DNA of 56,386 nucleotides from an uncultured Flavobacteriales bacterium (lineage in GTDB: Bacteria > Bacteroidota > Bacteroidia > Flavobacteriales_C > GCA-002722245), in assembly GCA_905182585.1 (NCBI GenBank), contig CAJJCC010000028.1:1-56386 (forward strand), given 5' to 3'. The stretch's first letter is position 1. Each line of letters starts with the position of its first letter. A program made the translations under genes and the position numbers. Shown here one piece after another: positions 1-9,036 of the stretch. Below the pieces are notes generated by a model, which saw nothing but the letters and a program-made list of their open reading frames with translations, was not told the origin of the DNA and made no database searches.

Positions 1-83
1 TTCAGGTTGTATGGTATGAAAGAAAAAAGAGTGCCTCTCCTTTTTTAAGAAATCATCTGTTGTTGTTGTTGTTCCCATATTCA

Positions 84-159
84 CGTCATCCAGAGCGCAG
101 CGTGGGATCTTTAAGTAATTGCTTAAAGTTTCGGCAGTCGTGCCTCCTTCTGAATGACG
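84..159. repeat. 76-bp element with inverted ends, copy 1
   Basis: It begins CGTCAT and ends ATGACG, which are inverted repeats of each other. Internally CTTTAAG (109-115) and CTTAAAG (122-128) form a second inverted pair around a 6-nt spacer. It therefore resembles a REP- or MITE-like folded intergenic repeat. CGTCAT...ATGACG intergenic repeats are common in Bacteroidota genomes (general knowledge). No coding potential was seen. Confidence 0.8.
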
Positions 160-280
160 GTTTTGGTTGTTATGTCGTTTGGTTGTAATGAAAGAAAAAT
201 AGCACATCTCCTTTTTTGCATCCTCTTTTTTACGTCTCCTTTTTAATAAATCATCCGTTGCTGTTGTTGCCACCAATTTA

Positions 281-356
281 CGTCATCCAGATCGCAGCGT
301 TGGATCTTTAAGTAATTGCTTAAAGTTTCGGCAATGGTACCTCTTTCTGAATGACG
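281..356. repeat. 76-bp element with inverted ends, copy 2
   Basis: It has the same length and the same CGTCAT/ATGACG ends as the copy at 84-159, differs at only about ten positions, and keeps the internal CTTTAAG/CTTAAAG pair intact. The differences avoid the arms of both inverted repeats, which suggests that the folded form has been retained. Confidence 0.8.
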
Positions 357-537
357 GTTTTGGTTGTTGTTTCGTTTGAGTGTTATGAAATTGTTTAATC
401 AGCGCTCCTTTTTGTATTGTGGTTGCAGATAATTAATACATTTTATTAAATGAACAGGAATCTTAAGGCGTAAATGATGAAAATTAAAATTTAAGCAGAG
501 GTCGTAACTGAATGCCGAGTTAATTTTTATAACTGAG

Positions 538-1101
538 TTATTTCTCGCTTTTAGAGTCGTCTCTTTTCTTATCTACTTCCGGATCCATTAACATTCCAGT
601 ACATAAGCAATGTTTACGTTCAGTTCGGGTAAGGATGTCATAATTAACGCAAGATTGGCACCCTTTCCAGAATGATTCATCATCTGTTAATTCACTAAAC
701 GTAACTGGGCGGTAACCGAGTGCTGAGTTAATTTTCATAACGGGTAGAGAAGTAGTTAACCCGAAAAGTTTTGCGTTGGGGAACTTGGATCGTGATAACT
801 CAAATGCCTTGTTTTTAATTTCTTTGGATAATCCTTTGCCTCGGTAATCTTCGTTTACAATTAACCCAGAGTTGGCAACGTACTTGTCATGTCCCCAGGA
901 TTCGATGTAACAAAAACCAGCAACAATTTCGCCGTCGAGTGCAATGATAGCTTTACCCTCTTGCATTTTTTGAACGATGTATTCGGGCTTACGCTTAGCG
1001 ATTCCAGTCCCTCTCTTTTGAGCAGCATCTTCAATCATGGTCACAATTTTATTTGCGTACTTTGTGTGATCTTCGTTTGCTACTTGTATATCGATTGCCA
1101 T
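538..1101 (-). CDS. GNAT family N-acetyltransferase with C-terminal cysteine cluster
   Basis: A 187-residue protein of the GCN5-related acetyltransferase fold, which transfers acetyl from acetyl-CoA to an amine. The acetyl-CoA loop is visible as YRGKGL (residues 86-91), after the central strands ending in ANSGLIV. The C-terminal tail carries C148, C151, C165 and C167, a CxxC...CxC arrangement that could bind metal. It resembles the acetyltransferases found at the head of arginine gene clusters in many Bacteroidota (family knowledge), but no arginine genes flank it here, so the substrate is unknown. The last residues are very charged. It starts at ATG. A TATTTTTG -7 element lies about 140 bp upstream (1244-1251). 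Confidence 0.8.
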   Translation of the reverse strand: MAIDIQVANEDHTKYANKIVTMIEDAAQKRGTGIAKRKPEYIVQKMQEGKAIIALDGEIVAGFCYIESWGHDKYVANSGLIVNEDYRGKGLSKEIKNKAFELSRSKFPNAKLFGLTTSLPVMKINSALGYRPVTFSELTDDESFWKGCQSCVNYDILTRTERKHCLCTGMLMDPEVDKKRDDSKSEK

Positions 1102-1243
1102 TGTGTGCTGTTTAATTCTTGTTAATAGGTTGAATTGTTTTCGTTAAATACGAATTTAGGCCCTTGATGGCCTGCGGTTTCTAATCCTATTAAGAATGCT
1201 TAACGCAATGATATGTTGAGACGCACTTTTCATTAGTGAAGTG

Positions 1244-1251
1244 CAAAAATA
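1244..1251 (-). promoter_or_regulatory. Candidate -7 promoter element TATTTTTG
   Basis: It matches the Bacteroidota TAnnTTTG consensus on the minus strand, reading toward the acetyltransferase gene whose start is at 1101. No clear -33 TTTG was found at the expected distance, so the call rests on the -7 box and its position in a 216-bp intergenic gap. Confidence 0.35.
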
Positions 1252-1317
1252 CGGATTATTTTTAAAAGTTGTAAGGAGCTGTTTAAAACAGTTGGGAAAT
1301 ACATTGAAATAAAGAGC

Positions 1318-2064
1318 TTATCGGGTTAAAACGATGTAGTCGTTGAGGACTTTTTTTAGAAATTCGGTACGTTTTTTGGGTACTTTTTTAATGTCCAATT
1401 CGGCGCAAATTTTTTCGGCTAATTTTTGGAGTAATTTACGGTAATGATCGTTTGGATTAGATCGGGCTCGGTCGAGGGTGTTTTTAAGCAACAGCATATC
1501 TTCCTCGGTAAACTTAACAACGGCTTCGTATTTTGGTTTGTAGTTTTCTTGTGTTTGAATTTTCAATAAATCCTTAATCGACATTTGATTTCGAGGGTTG
1601 GTTTTAATCACACAAGTATCGCCAACTAAATCCCCAATTCGTTGGTTTTTTTCGTTACTCATAATGGTAATTACAGCAACACTTCCTGCAGACAGCATAA
1701 TATCAATCAACCTAAACATCCATCGCATTCCAAAATCACCAATGTGCATTTGCTGCCCGTCGGCGCGCACTACTTTTATTCCCATGGCTTTTTTGCCAAT
1801 TGATTGTCCGTTAAACAGCGACTCGGAAACCAAATGATAGCTCATAATGACAGGGAAAATTAGGAATACGAAGATTAAAAAAGGAATGGTGTTTTCACCA
1901 AATTCACCAATGAAATTTGTGGCGATTAATAACCAAAAAATCACAAAACAATAAACGGTAACAATTAAGCTGTCTAATAAAAAAGCGAGGAGCCTTTCCA
2001 TTATACCTGCTAATTCATAGTCGATAGTGACGTTTTGAGTCGTATTTATGCTAATTGATCGCAA
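1318..2064 (-). CDS. RDD family membrane protein
   Basis: An RDD-family integral membrane protein of about 248 residues. The typical opening (INTTQNVTIDYELAG), a first helix with ERLLAFLLDSLIV containing the R...D pair, the GQSIGKKAMGIKVVR segment and RWMFRLID all match the family. A soluble, charged C-terminal part of about 90 residues follows. The open frame can be read from a TTG at 2139, but homologous RDD proteins begin just before the NTTQNV motif. The TTG at 2064 is therefore preferred, and it leaves 86 bp for a promoter between this gene and the divergent gene at 2151. RDD genes commonly accompany SpoIIM/MoxR/DUF58 clusters in Bacteroidota. The substrate, if it is a transporter, is unknown. 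Confidence 0.8.
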   Translation of the reverse strand: MRSISINTTQNVTIDYELAGIMERLLAFLLDSLIVTVYCFVIFWLLIATNFIGEFGENTIPFLIFVFLIFPVIMSYHLVSESLFNGQSIGKKAMGIKVVRADGQQMHIGDFGMRWMFRLIDIMLSAGSVAVITIMSNEKNQRIGDLVGDTCVIKTNPRNQMSIKDLLKIQTQENYKPKYEAVVKFTEEDMLLLKNTLDRARSNPNDHYRKLLQKLAEKICAELDIKKVPKKRTEFLKKVLNDYIVLTR

Positions 2065-2150
2065 TGGATGACCAATATAGTAAGAAATATCACAAATAAT
2101 TTTGCATTGATGTGTATAAGTACCAATTTTGAGCTTCAATACTACAAGAG

Positions 2151-4043
2151 TTGAGGGAAACCACTTTTATACGTCAGAAAAAGAAAAGCTGGCAAAAGTT
2201 TGAAGAAATGCAGCGAAGACAAGGATCAGACCCTGATGAGTTGACACGTCTTTTTGTGGAAATTACTGATGACCTTAGCTATTCCCGTACTTTTTACGCC
2301 AAACGATCGGTAAGAGTTTATCTTAACTACCTAGCACAGCTTGTGTTTTTTAAGGTAAACAAGAACAAAAAAGTTAAAATAAAACAATTTTTTAGTTTTT
2401 GGACGACAGGTTTACCCATGGAATTTGCTCGAAGTTGGAAAGCGATGCTTTTTGCTGTATTGATCTTTTTTGGAGCGATGACCGTTGGAGTTGTATCCAC
2501 GATGAATGATATTGGATATGCCGAAGAAATTATGGGCGCGCAGTATATTAGGATGACCGAAGAGAATATAGCAAATGGCGATCCTATGGCGGTTTACCAT
2601 CAACACGGAAGTGCAGGGGAGTCCACTTTTATGCTTACACAAAACAATACTCGTGTTGCTGCATTAACCTATACATCGGGTATTTTGGCTGGTTTACCTC
2701 CCATTATTATTATGGTGAAAAATGGAATAATGATGGGGACGTTTCATTATTATTTGTATTCCAAAGATGTGCTCGTGGATTCGATGTGGGTGGTTTGGAT
2801 TCATGGTGTTTTAGAAATATCTGCGATTGTAATTGCCGGTGGTGCTGGTTTGGTATTGGGTGGTGGATTAATTTTTCCTGGAACTTTCACACGATTACAG
2901 TCTTTGAGAATAAGCGCTAAGCGAAGTTTTAAAATTGCATTAAGTACTCTTTTTATTTTAATTATATCCGGTTTTATTGAAGGAAGTGTTACCCGGTTTA
3001 CGCAAATGCCAATGGGGGTAAAGTATCTGTTGGTGTTGGGATCGTTGGCGTTTATTTGTTTTTACTTTATTGCCTATCCTATTTACTTATACAAGACCAA
3101 AATTCAAACGGGGAAATTTGTTTTTGAAGATAAGATTCCGCACAATCCAACGGGTAGAGTTGAGTTGGAAAAAGTAAGAGAAATAGGTGAAATGTTTAAT
3201 GATTCGTTAAATATTTTTCGGCAAATATTTCCGACGGTTGCAAAATGTTGGTTAGCGCTCTCCTTTCCAATTTTAATTGGTTTAATTGTGTTTCACTTTG
3301 GATTTGCTACTGAATTTAATAAAGAACTTCTTTGGTGGATTAGTATTACCGAATTTTTCACTGTAAATGAATCCATCTGGATTAACCTGAGTTTTTTTAT
3401 GGCTTTAATTATTCCGTTATTTCTCAGTGCCTATTATGCTTTGCAGCAGTATCGTAACAAATGTGCGTTTGGATTAATTGAGTTTTATACGTTTGCAGTG
3501 AAGGGGATTTTAAAGGTATGGCCACTGTTATTGTTTTTGGTGCTTTGTATTTTAGTTGCGCATCCTTTACTTCTTGTGGCGTTCATGGTTTTATGTCCTT
3601 TTATATTTCAGTTTAGTTATTTGGGATTTTATAAAAAAGACACTTACAAAAACAGTTTAAACGACGGTAAAAAGCTGGTGTTTAAATCGTGGTTTGGATC
3701 GGTTGGCTTTTTTATGATTCAAATGACCATTCCGCTATTGTTAATGCTGGCGGCATACTTTTTATTTGGTGAACAAGGCATGGGAATAACCGATTTTGTT
3801 GTTGAATTTATTTTAGAGCATATTTCTCCTTTTGTAAACGACATCGCACCGTTTGCTAACGCCCTTAATTTTGGATTGTATTATATTATTTTTTCAATTG
3901 TACTCACATTTGTAATTGTTGGAATGGCGATTCAATTCCACTCGGTAAGAGAGCGGATAGAGGCGCACAGTTTATATAATAGATTACAAGATTTTGGTAC
4001 AAAACACAACCTTTTCGAACAAATAGATGAAGGTGAATATTAA
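2151..4043 (+). CDS. Stage II sporulation protein M-like (DUF95) membrane protein
   Basis: A 630-residue polytopic membrane protein. The N-terminal half has the SpoIIM/DUF95 arrangement: a soluble start (RETTFIRQKKKSWQKFE), then helices including the GILAGLPPIIIMVKNGIMMG and HGVLEISAIVIAGGAGL motifs. The C-terminal half adds several more hydrophobic helices (about residues 360-600). The start is TTG, and the conserved opening supports it. It is the first gene of a five-gene operon, and its 3' end overlaps the next gene by 17 bp. The organism is not a spore former, so the name reflects homology only. The family often sits with RDD, MoxR and DUF58 genes and is thought to act with them at the membrane. 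Confidence 0.85.
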   Translation: MRETTFIRQKKKSWQKFEEMQRRQGSDPDELTRLFVEITDDLSYSRTFYAKRSVRVYLNYLAQLVFFKVNKNKKVKIKQFFSFWTTGLPMEFARSWKAMLFAVLIFFGAMTVGVVSTMNDIGYAEEIMGAQYIRMTEENIANGDPMAVYHQHGSAGESTFMLTQNNTRVAALTYTSGILAGLPPIIIMVKNGIMMGTFHYYLYSKDVLVDSMWVVWIHGVLEISAIVIAGGAGLVLGGGLIFPGTFTRLQSLRISAKRSFKIALSTLFILIISGFIEGSVTRFTQMPMGVKYLLVLGSLAFICFYFIAYPIYLYKTKIQTGKFVFEDKIPHNPTGRVELEKVREIGEMFNDSLNIFRQIFPTVAKCWLALSFPILIGLIVFHFGFATEFNKELLWWISITEFFTVNESIWINLSFFMALIIPLFLSAYYALQQYRNKCAFGLIEFYTFAVKGILKVWPLLLFLVLCILVAHPLLLVAFMVLCPFIFQFSYLGFYKKDTYKNSLNDGKKLVFKSWFGSVGFFMIQMTIPLLLMLAAYFLFGEQGMGITDFVVEFILEHISPFVNDIAPFANALNFGLYYIIFSIVLTFVIVGMAIQFHSVRERIEAHSLYNRLQDFGTKHNLFEQIDEGEY

Positions 4044-5022
4044 GTTCATATTCTCTGTTTTTTTAGCGATGATCATTAATATATCATTTGCGCAAAAGGA
4101 GCATGTTCTCCCCGTGGAAGTGGATACGGAGGAAGTATTTGCTGAAGAGGTTGAAATCGAACGAAAAAGGTTTAATCAATCGGACTACGATAGTTTAAAA
4201 AATGCAGTAGACCTTATTGAAGTGATGGAAGAAAAGCGACTTAAGGCAGATAGTTCCACTTTTGGAGAGGGCTATGGGGTTGAAAAAGGGGATTCTTACA
4301 CAATTTACAACTATGATTCGATTTCTGGAACCGGAATTTATAGTGAACGGCAAAGAGGAAGCGGTGGTGTTAATGCTGGTGACGGAGTGCTTCCGGAGAA
4401 CAGACAAAATGGTGGGCATAAGGAGTTTCAAAGAAGACATAATAATGATCGGAGAAGAAACTCTAGAAAAGATGTTCAGCGTGAGTATTTAAAAAATAAG
4501 GAAGACTTACATAAAGATAATCCGAGGGAAGAATTTGAAAAGAAGGAAAGGGAAAGAAAACGAAATTCCGGAGGTGGCGCTGGTTTTTTCAAGCTTGTAC
4601 TCATCATTTTGATTGGCGGTATTTTAGCCTTTGCTGTTTATATGTTGTTTTTAAAAACCCCAATGGAAGGGGAGAGTCATAAAATATTATATGATCAGGA
4701 ATTAAATCCGGAAAGTATTAAGTTGACAGAATTGGAACTTAAAATTAAGGCGTCGAAAAAGGCGAATGATTTTAGAGGAGCTACCCGTTTATACTTTGCT
4801 TGGGTAATTAAGGAGTTGTCTGATAGGGACTTTATTGACTGGCGAAAACGTAAAACGAATTCTAATTATTTACTGGAAGTGTCGGATAAGCCGTTTCACA
4901 AAGCTTTTGAGTTGGCTGTGAAAAATTACGAGTTTATTTGGTACGGTAAGTATGAAATTGGCAAGACCGATTTTGAGTTGATTGAGAAAGAGTTTTTGAA
5001 TTTAATTAATAGGATAAAGTAA
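4027..5022 (+). CDS. DUF4129 domain membrane protein
   Basis: A 331-residue protein with a signal peptide (residues 1-22, ending SFAQ), an acidic then strongly basic low-complexity linker (about 126-180, rich in Arg, Lys, Asn and Glu), one membrane segment (187-208), and a cytoplasmic DUF4129 domain to the end (TRLYFAWVIKEL...YEFIWYGKYE). DUF4129 domains also occur at the C-terminus of transglutaminase-like proteins encoded beside MoxR and DUF58 genes. The start codon lies inside the preceding gene (17-bp overlap), which indicates translational coupling. The precise role is unknown. Confidence 0.8.
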   Translation: MKVNIKFIFSVFLAMIINISFAQKEHVLPVEVDTEEVFAEEVEIERKRFNQSDYDSLKNAVDLIEVMEEKRLKADSSTFGEGYGVEKGDSYTIYNYDSISGTGIYSERQRGSGGVNAGDGVLPENRQNGGHKEFQRRHNNDRRRNSRKDVQREYLKNKEDLHKDNPREEFEKKERERKRNSGGGAGFFKLVLIILIGGILAFAVYMLFLKTPMEGESHKILYDQELNPESIKLTELELKIKASKKANDFRGATRLYFAWVIKELSDRDFIDWRKRKTNSNYLLEVSDKPFHKAFELAVKNYEFIWYGKYEIGKTDFELIEKEFLNLINRIK

Positions 5023-5055
5023 AATTAGGTTAATCCATTTGTAAAAGGGAAGGAC

Positions 5056-6375
5056 TTGAGTAAAGGTAATATGAACGATTCAATGAAATACATAATCATC
5101 GCACTTTTGGTTTTGGGACTAGGTGGAGTGCTGTATTTTATTGGAGACGAAAGTGATGATGCTGATGGAAATAAGGTAGAGGCTATTGATTGGAATAAAA
5201 CTTACAACCATGATAGTAAACATCCTTACGGAACATTTTTTATGCGTAAAATCCTTGAAGTAGGGTTGGATGGGCATGAGGTGATTAATATTGATGTTGC
5301 GGTACAGGACTATTTTAAATACGATTCGTTACAGCTTGAAGAGACTAACATTACTTACATGTTTATTGGTAAGTCGTTGAATTTATACGATTATGAAGTG
5401 GATAGTTTATTACAGTTTGCAGCGGCAGGAAACCAATTATTTATAGCTGCCGAGAACCTTCCTGTAAACCTATTAAAAGCCTTGTTTGATAATTACAATG
5501 CCTACGATTATTTCTCTTATGTGGAAGATACTTCTGTTGCGTTAACCTATGAAAATTTAGCTTTTAATACTGAGTTTTTGTTGAATAATGAAATTAAGAA
5601 CAACCTGAAAAGGCAACGATGGAGAAACATCAATTACGGGGTAGATTATAATCACGGAGGGGAGGTGTTAGGAAAAGCTGGTAACCGACCGTGTTATTTG
5701 AAATTTAAGTACGGAGCAGGAACTGTTTTATTGCACACCATTCCACAAGCGTTTACCAATAGAGTTTTAAGTTTGGATGAGGGAAGGAATTATACCGAAA
5801 AGGCTATTTCGTTTTTCCCTAAGAGTACAATTTTGTGGGATAATTATACGAAGTACGTTTATGACGATGGTTTAATGACTTTGGATTATGGTGATAAAAC
5901 ACACTCGAATAGATCGGGAGGAATGTTGGGAGATTTTAAATCATTACATTTTTTACTTAAAAACAAAGCGCTGCGTTGGGGCTATGGCATTATTCTAATG
6001 GGAATGCTTTTGTATTTGATTTTTAAAGGAAAACGGGAACAAAAGATTATACCAACTATGGAATTAAATCATAATTCGTCTCTAGAGTTTACAGAAACGC
6101 TTGCGCGACTTTATTTAAAGCAAAATCAACACAACAAATTAATTGTGCATTTGGAGACGATTTTTAAAAATAAGATTCGAACAAGGTATTATATTCAGTA
6201 CTCGGATGGCCCCTTATTTATTGAACGATTATCCAAAAAATCTGGAGTTGATCAGGAAGAGATTAAGGCTTTATTGAATTTTTTAAAAGGAGGTTCAAAC
6301 ATCACAGAAGTATCGGATGAGTACTTGGTGAATTTGTATAAAAAATTAAATGACTTTTATAAAAAAGCAAAATAA
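5056..6375 (+). CDS. DUF4350 domain-containing protein
   Basis: A 439-residue membrane protein with a helix near the N-terminus (about residues 11-28), an extracytoplasmic region of about 280 residues resembling the DUF4350 / GATase-like domain, a second helix near 312-328 (GYGIILMGMLLYLIF), and a cytoplasmic tail. The TTG start at 5056 follows a purine-rich AGGGAAGGA stretch; an ATG five codons later is possible. DUF4350 proteins sit between DUF4129 and MoxR genes in many Bacteroidota and Actinobacteria. The stop is 2 bp before the MoxR start, so the two are surely co-transcribed. The ligand is unknown. Confidence 0.8.
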   Translation: MSKGNMNDSMKYIIIALLVLGLGGVLYFIGDESDDADGNKVEAIDWNKTYNHDSKHPYGTFFMRKILEVGLDGHEVINIDVAVQDYFKYDSLQLEETNITYMFIGKSLNLYDYEVDSLLQFAAAGNQLFIAAENLPVNLLKALFDNYNAYDYFSYVEDTSVALTYENLAFNTEFLLNNEIKNNLKRQRWRNINYGVDYNHGGEVLGKAGNRPCYLKFKYGAGTVLLHTIPQAFTNRVLSLDEGRNYTEKAISFFPKSTILWDNYTKYVYDDGLMTLDYGDKTHSNRSGGMLGDFKSLHFLLKNKALRWGYGIILMGMLLYLIFKGKREQKIIPTMELNHNSSLEFTETLARLYLKQNQHNKLIVHLETIFKNKIRTRYYIQYSDGPLFIERLSKKSGVDQEEIKALLNFLKGGSNITEVSDEYLVNLYKKLNDFYKKAK

Positions 6376-6377
6376 TT

Positions 6378-7487
6378 ATGGAATCAAACGAAAATAATCC
6401 AGCTGAAAATTTAGACGTAAACAAGCCTCAAGAAGTTGTTGCATCAGAAGCTTCAAAGGAGACTACTCCGGAAATTTCAAGCGAAAGCACAATTGAAGTT
6501 GTTGAAGTAACGGAAAAATTTATACCAGAATCACGATTGAAGTTGCAGAAGTTTCAGGATAAGGTGGCGGCTGTAAAAACCGAAACTCAAAAGATGGTAA
6601 TTGGTCAGCATGAGTTAGTTGATCAAATTATTTTAGCAATTTTTGCTGGTGGTCATGTACTGTTGGAGGGCGTGCCAGGGATTGCTAAAACATTAACGGC
6701 AAAAGTGATTTCGAAAACACTTTCTGTTGCTTATTCAAGAATTCAGTTTACACCAGATTTAATGCCATCTGATGTATTAGGAACCTCTGTTTTTAATGTT
6801 AAAACATCAGAATTCACATATAAGAAAGGACCTATATTTTCTAATATTGTATTGATTGATGAGATTAATAGATCGCCTGCTAAAACGCAAGCTGCTTTGT
6901 TTGAGGTAATGGAAGAGCGACAGATTACAAACGACGGACAAACCTTTAAAATGGAACCTCCATTTTTTATCATTGCTACCCAAAACCCAATTGAGCAAGA
7001 AGGAACTTACCGTTTGCCAGAAGCGCAATTGGATCGTTTCCTTTTTAGAATTAAACTAGAATATCCTTCGATTAAAGATGAGATTAAAATTCTTCACCGT
7101 TTTAAACACTCTATTAAAGAGGTGAGTTTTGCGGATGTTAATCCGGTATTAACTGCTGCTGATATTGAAGAATTTCAAGGTTTGATTGAAAGTGTTAAAA
7201 TTGAAGATCAATTGATTGAATATATTGCGAAAATTGTTGCTGAAACGCGTAATCACGCGATGTTATATTTAGGGGCTTCGCCAAGAGCAAGCTTATCTAT
7301 TTTAAAAGCGGCTAAAACAATTGCAGCAATTAGAGGCCGTGATTTTGTAACGCCGGATGATATTCAGTATGTGTCGGATCCGGTTATGAATCACAGAATT
7401 ATTTTAACGCCAGAAGCTGAAATGGAAGGGGTGTCGGCTGAGGATGTAATTGCTGAGATTGTACAAAAAATTGAAGTGCCAAGATAA
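6378..7487 (+). CDS. MoxR family AAA+ ATPase
   Basis: A 369-residue AAA+ ATPase of the MoxR branch, thought to act as a chaperone that remodels or activates membrane or secreted partners. The first ~50 residues are an acidic Glu/Ser/Thr-rich extension. Walker A is GVPGIAKT (98-105) and Walker B is NIVLIDEINR (156-164), followed by sensor 1 (IIATQNPIEQEGTY) and the LPEAQLDRF motif, then the lid domain with GASPRAS. It follows DUF4350 by 2 bp and precedes DUF58, the usual MoxR partner. Confidence 0.95.
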   Translation: MESNENNPAENLDVNKPQEVVASEASKETTPEISSESTIEVVEVTEKFIPESRLKLQKFQDKVAAVKTETQKMVIGQHELVDQIILAIFAGGHVLLEGVPGIAKTLTAKVISKTLSVAYSRIQFTPDLMPSDVLGTSVFNVKTSEFTYKKGPIFSNIVLIDEINRSPAKTQAALFEVMEERQITNDGQTFKMEPPFFIIATQNPIEQEGTYRLPEAQLDRFLFRIKLEYPSIKDEIKILHRFKHSIKEVSFADVNPVLTAADIEEFQGLIESVKIEDQLIEYIAKIVAETRNHAMLYLGASPRASLSILKAAKTIAAIRGRDFVTPDDIQYVSDPVMNHRIILTPEAEMEGVSAEDVIAEIVQKIEVPR

Positions 7488-7534
7488 ACCCTAAATTAAG
7501 TATTTGAACATTTAAAAGCAATATTAACGGGCGT

Positions 7535-8875
7535 TTGAAAAAAAATAATTTCATATCAAATTTGTACTTAACCAACTGGTTTTTTCTATTGTTAGCGATA
7601 GCTTCTTTGATTTTCATCGTGAGCTTTTTGTTTGATCCGTTGTTCTTTTTTGCACAGTTATTTTTAGCTTTTGTAGTTTGTTACTTGTTGCTTGATATTT
7701 TGATCGTTTACAGTAGCTCTACAAAATTAGAAGCCAAGCGAGAGCTGAAAGAGCAACTGAATTTGGGCGATGATAATCACGTGAAGATTTATATTCAGAA
7801 TCATCATAATTTACCGGCGATATTGAAGGTAATTGATGAGATTCCTTATCAATTTCAAATTAGAGATTTTTCTCGATTTCTCACCTTAAATCCAGGGGAA
7901 AGCAGAACGCTGGATTATTACGTTAAACCTGTAAAAAGGGGAGCTTATAAGTTTGGATCGTTGAATGTGTTTGTAGGTTCTTTTTTAAGAATGGCACAAC
8001 GAAGGGTTAAATTTTCGCAGGATTTTGAAGCGAAGGCTTATCCATCAGTTCGATTAATGCGTGAGTTTGAACTAAAAGTGTTTACGCATTCGAACCTTTC
8101 TCAAGGGGTTAAAAAAGTTAGACGATTAGGGAATAATCAAGAGTTTGAACAAATCAAACCTTATGTTCAGGGAGATGATTTTAGAAAAGTAAATTGGAAA
8201 GCTACAAGTAGGAAAGGGGAGTTGATGGTAAATCAATACCAAGATGAGCGTTCGCAAAGTATTTATTCGATTGTAGATAAAAGTAGAGCGATGAAGATGC
8301 CGTTTAATGACATGACGCTTTTAGACCATAGTATTAATTCAACTTTGGTAATTTCTAACATTGCGCTTAGAAAGGATGATAAAGTTGGTTTATTGACGTT
8401 TTCGGATAAGTTGGGAGTTCACGTGAAGGCAGAGAAATTAGGTGGGCAGTTGAGGAAACTAATGGAAAACCTTTATCGTCAGAAAACAAGATACAATGAA
8501 GCGAATTTTGAAATGCTTTATTACGGTGTTCGTCAAAACATAAAGGGAAGAAGTTTAGTGTTTTTATATACCAATTTCGAAACGATGTACGCAATGGAAC
8601 GTGCGCTTCCTATGTTACGTAAAATAGGGAAATTACATTTATTGGTTGTGGTTTTCTTTGAAAATACTGGTTTGATTGAACGCGCAGAAAGTAAGGCTTT
8701 AACAATAGAAGATATTTACACGCAAACAATGGCTCAAAAAGCGGTAATTGAGAAACAAACAATTGCGGCTGAGTTAGAGAAGTATGGAATAAATACGATT
8801 TTGACTACTCCTGAAAAATTAAATGTGGATACGATTAATAAGTATTTAGAGTTGAAATCAAGAGGGGCAATTTAG
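7535..8875 (+). CDS. DUF58 domain-containing protein
   Basis: A 446-residue protein that follows the MoxR gene, its standard neighbour. Two hydrophobic segments at the N-terminus (about residues 12-55) anchor it. A beta-rich region (about 60-180) is followed by the DUF58 core with GDDFRKVNWKATSRKGELM and then a von Willebrand factor A-like fold (YSIVDKSRAM...). It is translated from a TTG at 7535, 47 bp after MoxR. It ends the operon. Such proteins are inferred to be MoxR clients; the cellular process in this organism is unknown. Confidence 0.9.
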   Translation: MKKNNFISNLYLTNWFFLLLAIASLIFIVSFLFDPLFFFAQLFLAFVVCYLLLDILIVYSSSTKLEAKRELKEQLNLGDDNHVKIYIQNHHNLPAILKVIDEIPYQFQIRDFSRFLTLNPGESRTLDYYVKPVKRGAYKFGSLNVFVGSFLRMAQRRVKFSQDFEAKAYPSVRLMREFELKVFTHSNLSQGVKKVRRLGNNQEFEQIKPYVQGDDFRKVNWKATSRKGELMVNQYQDERSQSIYSIVDKSRAMKMPFNDMTLLDHSINSTLVISNIALRKDDKVGLLTFSDKLGVHVKAEKLGGQLRKLMENLYRQKTRYNEANFEMLYYGVRQNIKGRSLVFLYTNFETMYAMERALPMLRKIGKLHLLVVVFFENTGLIERAESKALTIEDIYTQTMAQKAVIEKQTIAAELEKYGINTILTTPEKLNVDTINKYLELKSRGAI

Positions 8876-8883
8876 GTTTTTTG

Positions 8884-8899
8884 TCTTAATATATTAAGA
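8884..8899. promoter_or_regulatory. 16-bp perfect palindrome after the DUF58 gene
   Basis: TCTTAATATATTAAGA is perfectly self-complementary and begins 9 bp after the stop codon of the DUF58 gene. It is AT-only in the centre and is not followed by a clean T-run, so it would be a weak terminator. It could instead be a protein-binding site. Confidence 0.3.
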
Positions 8900-8948
8900 T
8901 ACTTTCTTAGTTAATTTTAAAATATATAATATTTTTAATTAGAATTCA

Positions 8949-9036
8949 TTACGCTCCCTTTTTAATTGATTTTTGTAAAAGCTTACCGTCAATACTATAA
9001 ATATTAAATTTTTTGATGGATTATCGTTTACAATAA
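8949..9036 (-). pseudogene. Remnant of a T9SS C-terminal sorting domain, frameshifted
   Basis: Directly downstream of the 282-residue gene ending at 9037, other frames of the minus strand read NELIIVNDNPSKNLIFI and then, after another frame change, YSIDGKLLQKSIKKGA followed by TAA at 8951-8949. NPSKNLI...YSIDGKLL resembles the type A T9SS sorting domain (NPxxxxxxI...xxGKxL). Adding one A to the 8-A run just before the stop at 9037 would join the upstream gene to the first half. A further indel is needed for the second half, and the end of the domain is missing. Confidence 0.65.

Larger units (their letters stand above)
5..416. repeat. Tandem repeat array, ~2.2 units, truncated at the window edge
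   Basis: Two diverged copies of a ~176-195 bp unit lie head to tail (about 5-180 and 181-375), followed by the start of a third (about 376-416). Each unit begins with a GGTTGT...ATGAAA-like stretch and a CTCC(T)n tract, continues with a GTTG-rich stretch, and ends with a highly similar 76-bp core. Copy 2 carries extra T-rich sequence around 217-245. No open frame spans it. It lies downstream of the acetyltransferase gene that ends at 538. The array may continue to the left of the window. Confidence 0.85.

Noticed and set aside
1-416. CRISPR array
   Set aside because: The repeats are ~180 bp long with no short regular spacers, and no cas genes are present.
889-1125. 78-codon plus-strand frame opposite the acetyltransferase gene
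   Set aside because: It is antisense to a well-supported GNAT gene and shows no domain; a shadow frame.
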